Shown: piece after piece, positions 10,723 through 21,747 of the stretch | How positions within the stretch are numbered: the first letter of the stretch is position 1 | Layout: each line of letters starts with the position of its first letter | NCBI GenBank assembly: GCA_022376515.1 | Contig: WTXI01000001.1 | Coordinates: 868,001 to 932,000, forward strand | Reading direction: 5' to 3' | Length of the DNA stretch: 64,000 bases | Origin: Lactifluus volemus | Lineage: Eukaryota > Basidiomycota > Agaricomycetes > Russulales > Russulaceae | Notes under the pieces: model-generated | Seen by the model: only the letters and a program-made list of their open reading frames with translations | Database searches by the model: none | What the model was told of the DNA's origin: nothing | Program-made: the position numbers and the translations under genes

Positions 10723-13700
10723 CTACTCGGCCTTTGAAGATAATTCTTCTGTCAGACGTTCCACATCTTCCTTAAGTCTGATGGAGCGGAAATCACGTGA
10801 GCCTCAGCACGGTCAGGGAATTGAAAGAATAAGTTGATGCGTGAGATAAAAGAAGTGGAAGAAGTGTGAACGGTCACGGGGTGTAACCAGAACTGTTGAA
10901 TCAACCAACATCGCCATAAAGCGCGAGTACAGAAAACCAAGAAAAAGTTTGAAAACTGAACAACTTGACGTACTTCGTGATCTGGTCTTGGCCCTCCTCT
11001 TGTTCCTGTTCGAGATACTTAATCTCCATATTCTTCCGTTCCAGGTCTGACTCTGCCCTGCTTATCTTTGCCAGCGTAGCTTCTACCTCCTGCTGAAGGG
11101 CTTGCACGGCCTTCTCGTGCTGGGCCTGCATATCGTTGAGCTTCAAATTGTGGGCCTCATGCATGCTCTGCAGCTCTTCCTTTGTCACCGTCTCGATAGG
11201 TGTTGTGGACAATCCGTTCCTCTTGGGTGATGCGACGACTTCCGTGGGCGCGGGAGCCGCTTGTGCCGTAAACAACTCGCCTTCGAGGTCTGAGAGTTTC
11301 GTTACGAGGCTTGCCTTATCGGCCACCAATGCCTGGATCTCCGCATCGTGGGCTGCACGAAGTTTCGATACTTCTTCAGTACGGCCCGTGGCCGCCTCCT
11401 CTAGCTCGACTTGGTGATTTCTTCCCATTTCTTGCATGGACTCTTGGGTTGCGCGTAAAGCCTCATTAAGCGCACTGAGTTCGTCCCGCGCGTTTGAAAG
11501 CTCCTTGGTCAGCCGCGCAGCATCAGCATCCCGATCAGCTGTGGCTGCTTGCGCTGCAGCTCGAGCGGTTTGATGAGCCTCATCCAATTGCACCCTTAGA
11601 GCCTCTATCTCCTGAAGTGAGGCGCTACGGTCTGATTTTGCCTTGGCGAGATCCTCAGCAGTAGCCTTTAATTCCAGTGACTTGCTCGACAGCTGTTTCT
11701 GGAAGGTTTGCGCCTGGGAGGCAAGTTCGGCTTCGTGATCGGTCTTCAGCCCGTCGACCGTAGCCTGATGTGAGGTGCGAAGTTGTTCGATGGCAACCTC
11801 GGAATTCTCTCTGAGAGTCTGTAGGTCTTGACCGTGGGCCTCACCTGCCTCATTCTATACGGTTGAGTATAGCCAGGCCACACTGCGGTACAAATAAAAA
11901 TTCACCTTTGCACGCTCAAACGCCTGCTGTAAGAGCCGATCGTGGTCATCCTTGACTGTTTGAACTTTGGCATCGTACAACGCTTCTTGGGCCTGGGGAA
12001 CTCATTTTTTTTAAAACATTGCGAGAGTGCATACAATCCCGCTGTCACGCACCTCGAGCTCGGCAGAAATCCTCTTGATTTCCGCAGTCTGTTCGTCCTG
12101 CCGAACTTGGTGCGCCCTTTCAGCCTCTTCAAGCTTGCGGGTATGCTCCTCGGCGGCAGAGGTAGCCGTTGCGTTTAGAGCCTCTACTTTTTCACGGAGT
12201 TCGCCAATCTCGGCTTGTGAGGCGCCAAGTTGCTCAGTCAACTTCCTGGTCTCCTCTGCAGCGAGCGCGAGCGCCTCTGTGTGCTGCTTCTTGATCTCCT
12301 CCAGGTGTTCGGCCGCGGCACTTTCCTTTGTTGCCAGTTCTTGAAAAGCTGTGTTGGCGGCTTCTGCTGCGATTCGCGCTTCTTCACGTAAAGTGTTGAT
12401 TTGGGCTTCACTAGTTTTACGTTCTTCTTCTGCTTTATCCTGTGCCTCCTTGAGTTCCAGAATCTCGACTTCGAGCTCCGATAGCTTGTTGGCTGTCTCC
12501 TGCCTCTCGTCACGAAGGGAAGCAATCTCGGCAGCAAGCGACTCGGCACGAGATGTCTGCGGCTCGAGTGCAGCAATCTTCGCAGTTGCAGTATCCAATT
12601 CTGCAGCGTGAGCAACTTTCAGCGCAGTAGTTTCAGTCCTAATGGCTTCTAAATCTGCCCTAGCCCGAACTAGGGCTTGTCGATTCTCTTCTGCCGCGGC
12701 GCCAGAGTCCTCATCGTTAGCATGCGCAGCACGGTGAGCTTCCAAGGATTCCTTGGTTGTCTCAACCTGGGCTTGCAACGTATTGATCTGCTCCCGCAAG
12801 GATTCGATGAGGGCGTTTTGGTCTGTAGCTGTCGCCTTTGCAGCCTCCAACTGCTCAACTCAGGTGAGGTGAGAGCTACGTTGGATCAGAAATACATCCG
12901 CACCTCATCCAGAACTTGCTGTAACTTGTCACCATCAGCTTGCGACATTGCGAATGCTTCCTTCAAATCTAAAAGCTCCTTTTCTGTAGTAGCTTTGGCA
13001 AGTTCCGCGCCCTCAAGGTTTTCCCGAGCAGCCTCGAGATCAGCGATCTTACTCTTCAAGGATGCCTTTAAGTCCTCGATCTGAGTTTCGAGTTCAGAGA
13101 TAGTGCTGGACTTGATGTCAAGAGATGCCTTTGTTTCGTCTAGCTGTAACAAAATCAGGATGCTTCGTGTTACTGAGATACGGGAGTGTGGTACCTTGTT
13201 CTGAATCCCTGCAAGAGCTGCTCCATCTTCCTTGACTTCTTTAGCCTCTTTGAGCGAAGATATTGAGCCTGCGCCAGGAGTTCGCGAGGGCCGCGCCGTG
13301 GTGATCACTGACGGCTTGACATGTGGCGCCAAACTAGTCCTCGGCGCTTGACTCTTCTTTGGTGCTGTAGCCTCCGAAACACGTGGACGTGGAGTTGCGG
13401 CAGATTTGGCAGATACAGTCGAGTCTGGGGAGATGACGGATGAGCGTGCCGGAACAGTCGAAGTGGGTTTGGCGATGGTAGGAGGGGATGTGACTGAAGA
13501 CGATTTGCCGGACACCGAGGCAGATAGCGAAGACGACTTGGCAAGGGGGACAGGATGTTTCGAGGGCACTTGAGACGTCCTACGTGTTGACACAGCTGAC
13601 GATTTGGACTGCGTAGCTGTTTTCGAGGGCGGAGCCAAGGTGGACGTAGGGGACTTGGCAGCAGGCTTCAGGGTAGACGCGACCTGAGGTGTCGTGGAAA

Positions 13701-14173
13701 CCTTCGCAGTGGCAGGGATGTGTCTACTGTCTTTGAGGCTGGAGGTGGAACAGCCTTCGCGACGCCTGTGCCAAACTTGCCCGAGCTCAAAATCTGTAAC
13801 GTAAAGTGGGAGTGTCAGAGAAAAAGAGCCAAAGGACGGTGTCACAAGTCATAAAACGGGCAAGTACCTTTTTGACCTGTGGAGTCGGTGGGCCAGAAAG
13901 AGCGGCTTTACCGGTAGCGGTCTGAAGGATGGGAACGGAAGGTTTGATAGGTGAACCGGTTGGCTTGCCTTTAGATAATGGCTGACCCGCGGTGGGGTTG
14001 TCTAAAACAGGTGATGATACGGTTCCTTCAAGCTGTGCTGATCGTGGTTCATCCTGGGCTTCCTCAAGGTCAGTTTCGGAGAGACCCTGCTTTGAGCTTG
14101 TGGTGTCCTCGCGTTGAACGTTATCTAGGTGGCCATTGGAAGGGAGAGAATTTAGTACCTCTGAGCTAGCCAT
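10723..14173 (-). CDS. Large coiled-coil protein with Ser/Pro-rich N-terminus
   Basis: On the minus strand, about 1,050 residues, with introns near 10,970-10,780, 11,900-11,850, 12,050-11,990, 12,900-12,850, 13,195-13,145 and 13,865-13,790. The first ~300 residues are Ser, Thr, Pro, Ala and Lys-rich low complexity (many KSSA, PSR and TP motifs). The rest is almost unbroken heptad-like sequence rich in Glu, Ala, Leu, Lys and Gln (for example LKAAHDAEIQAL, KIADLEAARENLE), predicting a long parallel coiled coil. The C-terminus is LKEDVERLTEELSSKAE before TAG at 10725-10723. A basic Ser/Pro head plus a long coiled coil suits a cytoskeletal or microtubule-associated scaffold (CLIP or spindle-type), but there is no CAP-Gly or other specific domain, so the role is unassigned. 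Confidence 0.7.
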
Positions 14174-14310
14174 CAGGTCTACAAGCAAGCAAGTAAAGAA
14201 TAAACTCGGTCCTCGGCCCAATCAAACGTCAACATCACCACCCCCCGCCTGGTACCGGCCCGAATTTCATTTCATTTAATTCATTTCACGTAATACATTC
14301 TTAACACCAA

Positions 14311-15367
14311 CTACATCGCGTTCAGGTTGAGCGCATTCAGAGCAGGTTCTTGAAGCGAGCCATGATTGTAGCTCAGCACCGCGATCTAAATCCAGGATTA
14401 ATCCCTCGCAAAGTGAACCAGACTGTCACTCACCCCGGCGGGTTCCACATTAAATTTGCTGCCTAACGAAACCGGATATTATTATCATGATGAGAATCCC
14501 TCGACTTGGAATACCTTCAGACAGAGGTAGATTGATCCAACGCGCGATGAGACAGCGATTAAAGTGGCCGTGAGCAATGATTACGACGTCACGGGTTCCC
14601 TGGCCTTCTTCTCTCCACTTTATATGATATTCACGACCTTTATAATACTTCGGACCCTGGTTGTGGTTGTGATTGGGGGACCGGATACGCACCTGATCAA
14701 TAACACAGTCGACCCGAGCAGTCATCTCTTCGACTGATTCGCCATTAGGACAGCTGCAGCGCTATTGAACAACGAATAACGGGTTCGGCGTGATTACTAA
14801 CCCATCTTTCCAGATAGACCAGGTGGGTTGTTTGGCCTTAATCTCGTGGGAAGTCAATCCTTCATAGTCTCCATAGTCCCACTCGCGAATGAGTTCGGTG
14901 ATGACATGGTTCGGCACTTGAGAAAGGTGGTCAGTCAAGTGATGGAAAGTATCGTGAGCGCGTTTGCGGGGAGACACAAAGATGGTATTCAGCTTGACTG
15001 TATCGATGAGTTCTAAGATAGCACGCCGATCAGATAAACAACAAAACGATCATCCATCGTACTTCCGTCCCCAACGAGAAATGGGGCCTTGGATTTGATC
15101 TGCTCCACGCCACGTTCAGTGAGAGAAATGTCGGTACGTCCGGTCTAGACTCATATGAATATGAGAACACAACAGTCTTTGGTATCACCAACATGACGCC
15201 TGTGAGCGAACAAAGTTAGGTGGGCGGTGAGAGCGCGGTATGCACGAACCCGTTGATGGACCATTCCGTCTCGCCTAATTAAAATGTATTAGAGAGAAGC
15301 GATGATCAAACCGTTGTTTTTTTTTACCATGACGAACGATGATTAGACGTGGGGTGAGGCCAGACAT
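14311..15367 (-). CDS. SHB17: Histidine phosphatase, SHB17-like sedoheptulose-1,7-bisphosphatase
   Basis: On the minus strand, starting at 15367 (MSGLTPRLIIVRHGETEWSIN). The RHGE motif carries the phosphorylated histidine and AHGHFNRCL carries the second catalytic His. Also present are the TGRTDISLTERG block, FVSPRKRAHDTF, EWDYGDYEGLTSHEI and the GCPNGES loop. WDYGDYEG plus CPNGES is typical of the Shb17 branch, which feeds ribose synthesis by hydrolysing sedoheptulose-1,7-bisphosphate. A broader phosphoglycerate-mutase-like phosphatase is the alternative. A 7-base exon (15193-15199) supplies Gly-Arg-His between the first motif and TGRTD. The gene is divergent from RAC1 over 384 bases. No frameshift seen. 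Confidence 0.8.
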
Positions 15368-15751
15368 ACTATTGTACTCGCTGTTTGCTCTCAAGAAGCT
15401 CGGCTCATGATCGGGTCATTAGTAACGAGCGCGGGGCTCCAGCGCTTCTGTCTCGGTCTGTCCCTATTTGTGCCAGTCCCTGCGTGACCTGCATCGCCTG
15501 CTCTCATTCCACTTTCCGTCTACGACAACAACGTCCTTGATCTCATCTTACTCTCCTCTCTCACGTACCCCTTACACCCATTTACTCGTCAGTCCCCGTG
15601 GTTTCACCCTTTTCACCTTCTCCGCTTACTTCTTGATCAATCGCCTCCGCCTCCACCTCCCTGTTAGTTACGTCCCATACTCCGTTTAACATCAGCTCAA
15701 TTTCCCCGGACGCGCCAACTTCTTCTCCTTCTCCCCGGAAATTCCTTTGTC
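15368..15751. promoter_or_regulatory. Bidirectional promoter between SHB17-like gene and RAC1
   Basis: The 384 bases between two divergent start codons contain no gene. The RAC1-proximal half is strongly C/T-rich on the plus strand (many TCTC and CCTT runs), a common feature of fungal core promoters. No clear TATA box. Confidence 0.45.
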
Positions 15752-16744
15752 ATGCAAGCAATCAAATGTAAGTTTTTCACTCGCTAGCCCGTTGTTTTGC
15801 AACAAGCCCAACACTGATTATCATAGGCGTCGTCGTTGGAGATGGTGCCGTCGGAAAGGCAAGACGTCTCCATGTACCCCATCATCCCAGACCTCCTTAC
15901 TTATCATTGGCCGAAACAGACGTGCTTGCTTATATCTTATACCACTAATGCCTTTCCTGTGTGTTTCACCTTGATTTTTACCTTCTGCTGCCTCATGCTC
16001 ACATCTCGATTCAAAAGGGGGAGTACATTCCAACAGGCAGGCCTACAGTCGCTCGCGCAAGTTACCCTTTCACTTACACCGTTTTTTTTTTTTTCAAAAT
16101 CTAGTCTTCGACAACTATTCGGCCAATGTCATGGTGGATGGCAAGACAATCTCTCTAGGTCTTTGGGATACCGCCGGTCAAGAGGATTATGATCGCCTTC
16201 GACCACTGTCCTATCCTCAGACAGACGTTTTCCTTATCTGCTTTTCCCTCGTGAGTCCTCCCAGTTTCGAGAACGTCAAAACGAAGGTACGGTTGTTTTG
16301 TCACTTTCCATATCACTCACTAATCTATCGTGCGTTCTCAGTGGTATCCTGAAATATCTCATCATGCACCGCAAACATCGGTCGTTCTCGTTGGTACCAA
16401 GCTAGACTTGCGTGAGGACCCGGGCACCGTTGAGAAGCTTCGCGACCGGTACGTCTTCTCCAAATGTGGAATGCGGGTTCTTCTTGACCTTTCCCAGTCG
16501 CATGGCTCCCATCCAATACACCCAAGGCGCCAGCATGGCGAAAGATATTGGCGCTGTAAAGTATTTAGAATGTTCGGCCCTGACCCAAAAGGGATTGAAG
16601 AACGTCTTTGATGAGGCGATCCGTGCTGTCTGTGCGTGCTTTAAGATCTCTGCACCTTACTTCATTCGGCTTATTCCTCGACAATTAGTGAATCCCCCCA
16701 GGCCGAAGGAGAAAATGAAGGGCAGCAAGTGCATCATTGCATGA
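15752..16744 (+). CDS. RAC1: Rho-family GTPase Rac1
   Basis: Five or six exons encode a protein of about 195 residues. Rac1 is a membrane-anchored switch for polarity, hyphal growth and NADPH oxidase control. Seen: P-loop GDGAVGKT, effector loop YIPTVFDNY, switch [12 protein letters not shown], the TKLD nucleotide motif and the SAL motif ([10 protein letters not shown]). Sequence around the effector loop and the insert ([13 protein letters not shown]) favours Rac over Cdc42. The tail is basic (KEKMKGSK) then CIIA, a CAAX prenylation box; Ala at the last position would favour farnesyl, whereas Rac proteins usually end in Leu. The intron at 16037-16104 appears to begin with GC rather than GT. 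The start follows from the AAAT|GTAAGT splice that completes Cys6. Confidence 0.9.
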
Positions 16745-17668
16745 ACCACTTGCTACTTCTGGACCTCACTGGACTCTACCTGAAACATATCATACCATTT
16801 ACTTCCGTGCTCAAGGTTACGACTTTTATGGCCTTTGTTCATGACCCTCTGCCGTTCACGCATAATCGTGGTGGTCCCTCTTGCGTTTTTTTTTTTTCTT
16901 TCTAGTTCGATTTGGATCCCACTTTATCGTGGCTCCCCTGGGTCACCCTGTTCCCCTTCGTGTTTATAAGTGATTTTCGTTCCCTCGTCATAGTTCATGG
17001 TACATGACTAGTGAGATTCATGTGGGAGCATAGCTATTTCACTGGCAGTAGGCAGTAGCAGTGGGATCAATTGATACCCATGATGCTCTAGATGTGAAAT
17101 TAGAATGACAATTGTGACGTGAACCCTGAATTATACAAATGCATGACCCTGTTCATTGCAAACCTTCCCTTTTGTTTATTGAAAGAGAAACAAACGAGGA
17201 CGTGAGGCCCTTTCGTCGCGTGACGTGGCAGAGAGCTACTGTAGTAGCTATCCGTTGCTTTGCTACCAAGTTTGCTACTGTATTCTTGAGATGACCGACT
17301 ACCGTAGTTTGACCATAGTTGACAGCTCGCAGCCATCAGACGCTGGTTCACTCTCACACACATCAACTGTAGCGGCCGGTCTGTTACGTTACGTCCCTGC
17401 CTTACAACCCTTTCTTCTGACCCATTCACACCACGCTCCTTGATACTTTTCGGTTTGGCGAGGCTGCATATACCAGTCCGTCATTGCTATATCATCTATC
17501 CTACCAAGTTGTCCTAGCTCTTCTCATTCATTGTATGCTAAAGTCACTCCTTTGACCCTACCAAGGGACAACATTCTGCACCTGGAATTTCCCTCAATCC
17601 ATCAGGTAGATTTGCACCACTATTCTTTCGCTTTTTCTGATTTTTTTTGGTTATATTTTTGCCTAGCG
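16745..17668. other. Intergenic region after RAC1
   Basis: About 920 bases holding the RAC1 3' untranslated region and the promoter of the next gene. T-rich tracts occur near 16887-16900 and 17640-17660. The open frame at 17531-17668 is in frame with the next gene but is T-rich and probably leader. No RNA gene recognised. Confidence 0.4.
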
Positions 17669-20600
17669 ATGGCCGAGAATCCAGAAAGTAGCCAAGGTAC
17701 CCATTCTTCCCGACATCGCCCGCAGGGCTCCATCGTCACCAGTGCATCCGGTTTTGCGGACAGCACCATCAGTTTTAGTACCTTTGCTACCGGAATCACA
17801 GACGGATCCCTATGTCTTTCTCAGTTTCCCCCTCCACCTACAACCTTTTCTACTCCGAGCCTTGGTTCCCCTGCGCAGAGCAATTTCACCGTCACCGCAT
17901 CTACACCCCTTCGTCTGGCATTTCCTTCCCCCGCAGAGAGCTCATTTACGGTCACTGCACCTGTACCTGCCAGTCCAGTGAGTAGAATACCGAGCTCCAT
18001 CGTCCAACCAGGGCTCATCGCAGAACAGGGCATGGTGTCGCCTGCACGGAGCGCGTTCACGGTGGCGCCACAGGCTCCTGTCAGCCCCACACGTACTATC
18101 CCCGTCGTTCCCGTCGCTCAGCCGATGCCTCCAGCAGTGAATCGCAGACCCTCGCCTGACGGCTTGTCTTCTGATAAGCCCGGGAAGACAGTGTACCCAC
18201 AACACTCTGTTCCTAGGGGAAAAGAAGAATCGCAGCAGAACCTTACTGCCCTATTTTTGGCTGGTAGGCTGTCGCCTTTTGATTGGCACGAAGGCTCCTC
18301 GATCATTTCTGTCGATCCTGCAGAAGAGAGGATGCTGTCGACTTCTTTCATCACTGGGTTACTTTCCTCGGCCACTCCTGCTAAAGCTTCTGGGCTTACT
18401 TCAGCCCCTCAAACTCCCCAAACCTCGTATCAGGCCGAAGTGGGTACTCCTGTATCTGAGATGTCCTATCCTCCGTCTTCTCCGCCATATCACGAGCGTG
18501 TCGCTGGTCCAACTCATTTCCCTCCTCCAAATATGTACCCTTACTGGTCCGCAGAAGAAGAGCCTGAGCCCAGTATCACTTGCGAGGATGAAACTGTAAC
18601 CTCATATGAGGCACACGCAAACGTAGTTCAATCTTGGCCCGCGAAGGTTTCCGTCGTAGGCATGTCGCCAGCGACACTCCACCATTTTCCCGACACAAAC
18701 GATATGTCTGGATCTATGCACCCGCAGAGTCCAGGCGACACTATGACTTCCAAGCCCTATCCACCATCGGTGTTTTCCTCAGTCATAGACAGGATGCGAT
18801 CCCTTGATATTCAACCGCTTATCCCCACTTCCCGACCCTTGACTGGTGCAACTCCTCTGGACTCCGAACTCGGTACTTCTAATAGAATATCAATTAAATT
18901 TCAGCGGCGTGGATCCGTATATTCGACAAGGACAGTAAGGAGTCATGTTTCATCACTTATATCCTCTGCTGGCCAACGTACCGCCCGTGCGGCGCGGGCA
19001 ACAAAAGAGTGGTTGCGAATCAAACCCCTTCCCCCAATACCGACCATACCAAATGTGTCACTATCTCAGGAGCGAGAACACCGAAGGATGGAAGACGCTG
19101 TACCTTTACCGCAACTTGCAGAACGGGCTGATCGCCTCAAAACTATGCTCAACTCAGGCCATCTTTCTCGGGACAGCATCGGCTCCTCCTCCGGACTTAA
19201 CTCTGAGAAGACCTTTCCTCTCGGGACCCGCGCCAGTGGGGTGCAAGTTGCCTTGGGTGGCCGAAGACGCCAGAGTGTAGCCTTCGGCGTGCCAGAGCCT
19301 GGGGTTCCTGATCGCCCGTTGAAATCCAAATCATTATTCAAGCGCCCAATCAGCCGAAACGCCATGATCAAGCTTCGTATTGCAATTGTCATTTTGGTCT
19401 TGTTGGTCATCGTTGGAGTCGTTGTCGGTGTTGTCGTGGGACGCGAGCATTCACGTTCTTCAAAGTGTCCCGCCAACCGCACCGGAAACACCTGTAGCCT
19501 TAGTAAGCCGTATGCCTCTTGCTACTTGCGATCCGAATTAATCGTCGGCCCACGTAGACTCAACGTGTGTCTGTATCTCGTCCAGCACGAGTCAATGCAA
19601 CCCCCTTGCTCAGAGTCTTGTCGACCTCATCCCTATTGTCAATGGCCAATTCAATGCCAACTTTACTCCGGCCATTGTCGTGGATGCCATATCCAGCTCT
19701 CACGCGTTCGTGAATGACAATAATTGTGCGGCACAGGCACGAGTTGTCGACGTATCTCCAGCGCTTGATTCGCAGACAGTCCCTAATCGGACAGACTGGG
19801 CCCAGAGCGCATTGCTCTGGGGCTTTGTATTGTCCCAGAATGCGTCCGCAGTGGATGAGATACGCAATTTCATCGAGAAAGCCAACTGGAAGAGTCTTTC
19901 GGGAGATGGCCCTGTAACTGGCCACTCATCTGACTTTTCGACCACGCAACTAGGGTATACCTTCGACTTTGCGGCCCAGACGCTTTCTGAACCTAGCGTC
20001 TCATTCGTCGAGGATGGACAGCCATCAAGCCCTCAGCTACGGGAGGTAAACGATGTGGCCCTCGCTGCGTTAAATCGAATGTATACATTTGCTTCTGGTA
20101 CGCTTTTGATTGAGAAGTCTGTGCCTGATGGCAATGCTGACGGCTTGGTAACGATAGCGTCATCCACGCTTCGGTCGACAGCTTTGAGTGACTACTGGCA
20201 ATACGTTCTCCAACAAGACCCGAGGGACTTTTCGTCATTTGTGTCGCAGCTAATATCGTCTCCCGTTCTCTTACCATTTGACGCGACCGAAACGACCGGC
20301 AATAAACCAGTCTCCTCACTGATGACCAACTCGACAACTGCACCTTTCCCCCCGCCACTCGCATGCTATCCGGGTCTCACGCAGTCCCAACTTGAGCTGA
20401 TCACGAAGCTTGAGACGTCTATCTTTGGATTATCAAGTCCCTCCACACAGACGAATTTTAATGATCCCTGCTTCGCGGATCGGCCTGTTTATGGTGTGCT
20501 TAACACATTGCGCCTGCGCCTACCCTTTCGGGACTCGCAGACAGGACTTGGGAAACAGGCCGCCATCCTTTCGCGCGATGCGTCTCCACGCGTGGTCATC

Positions 20601-21164
20601 TATAACGGACAGGTTCTCAGTGGTTTTCCCGATTCCGATACGAGCTCTATTCCCACGACTGATCCCCGTCGGTTCGGCACACTGAATCATTTGAACCATG
20701 TTCTCCTCGACTTTTTCAAAGCTATACCGGACGTCAATGTCGCGACCCAATTTGTGGACTACGTGCTGTCTTCGCCGGTGACCCCGCCATCAAATGATAC
20801 CCTTTTGGGGCAGTCTCTGAACATCATACCCACGCTAGAAGCAGCGGTCTTTGGTTCAATCACGCCCCCGGACGTCACAGGCGTTGTGTCATCGTTTACG
20901 ACACCATCAGGTGGGCTGTTCTTCGGCACTGACCAATCACTCGCGGTACGAGAATGGGCGATAGGGGCTACAAAGACAAGCGTTACATGGACACAATTTT
21001 CTAATTCACCTCTAATTGTAAACGACGATTCGTTCACGGATACTGCTTTCAATGCTGTTTGGGTCCCTGCATTCACATATTTTCATTCCACTTCGAACGC
21101 TGTGGTAAATGTGGGAAATATCACTAGGGGATTTATCGCTGTAGATAAGTTTACTAGTAATTGA
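17669..21164 (+). CDS. Large single-pass membrane protein with disordered cytoplasmic head, uncharacterised
   Basis: Two exons (17669-19502 and 19558-21164) join exactly into 1,146 residues. Residues 1-550 are Ser, Pro and Thr-rich low complexity with repeated units containing SPA-x-S-x-FTV (SPAESSFTV, SPARSAFTV), arranged like a short imperfect repeat. A basic stretch (KRPISRNAMIKLR) precedes one strong transmembrane helix at about 570-590 (IAIVILVLLVIVGVVVGVVVG). By the positive-inside rule the head is cytoplasmic and the C-terminal ~550 residues are extracytoplasmic. The outer domain begins with Cys-rich sequence (CPANRTGNTCSL, CVCISSTSQC) and carries many N-x-S/T sites. I know no named family. 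A plasma-membrane or cell-wall-facing receptor or anchor is inference from topology. There is no cleavable signal peptide. Confidence 0.75.
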
Positions 21165-21747
21165 CTGGTTGTTTTTTAAATAAGGCTGTATTCGTTACTG
21201 ACTATTGTTATCTCGTTATTATACTTCTCTTCAAAGTTCTGGGCCACGGCAATTGCCAGGGGCCAAGCCAAGGAAGGAACGATCGGGCGATCGGGCGGGC
21301 GGCCATCAACCAGAATAGAAACGTCAAGGCGCGTACGTCTTCTTCGATTCATTCATTTACCAAGGTAGGTAACTCGGGGCCAGTAATGGTCGTACCATGT
21401 CTTCACTTCAACTCACACAGCTCGGTGGGAAATGGATAACTTCAAGATGTCTGTGGCACCCTGAACACAGCTAGTTGACACGGATAACACCAAGGGTTTC
21501 ACAATTGGTAACCGTTTTGGATTTAACAAGGAAGACTTTGATGTGCGATGAGAGCTCAGGAAAAGGGGCTTGAGGTGATAAAAACAATTTTGTTGATGCA
21601 TAGTTAACTAAGTTTACTGAGCCGAGCCTGCTCTGCCCTAGTCCCCCCTGCTATTCCCCCCACCACGTCTATCACCTCAAAACGCCGCTCAACTCGTGTT
21701 TTAAAAACACTTTGATCATTGACCACCTTCATCCGGCGCTTACCATC
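21165..21747. other. Intergenic region
   Basis: No gene seen. It contains short direct GATCGGGCG repeats near 21281-21300 (GGCGATCGGGCGGGCGGCC) and a T/C-rich segment just before the next start codon. Confidence 0.35.

Noticed and set aside
12027..12344. Open frames antisense to the coiled-coil gene
   Set aside because: Ser/Ala-rich mirror images of Glu/Ala-rich coiled-coil codons; frames on the opposite strand are expected from that composition.
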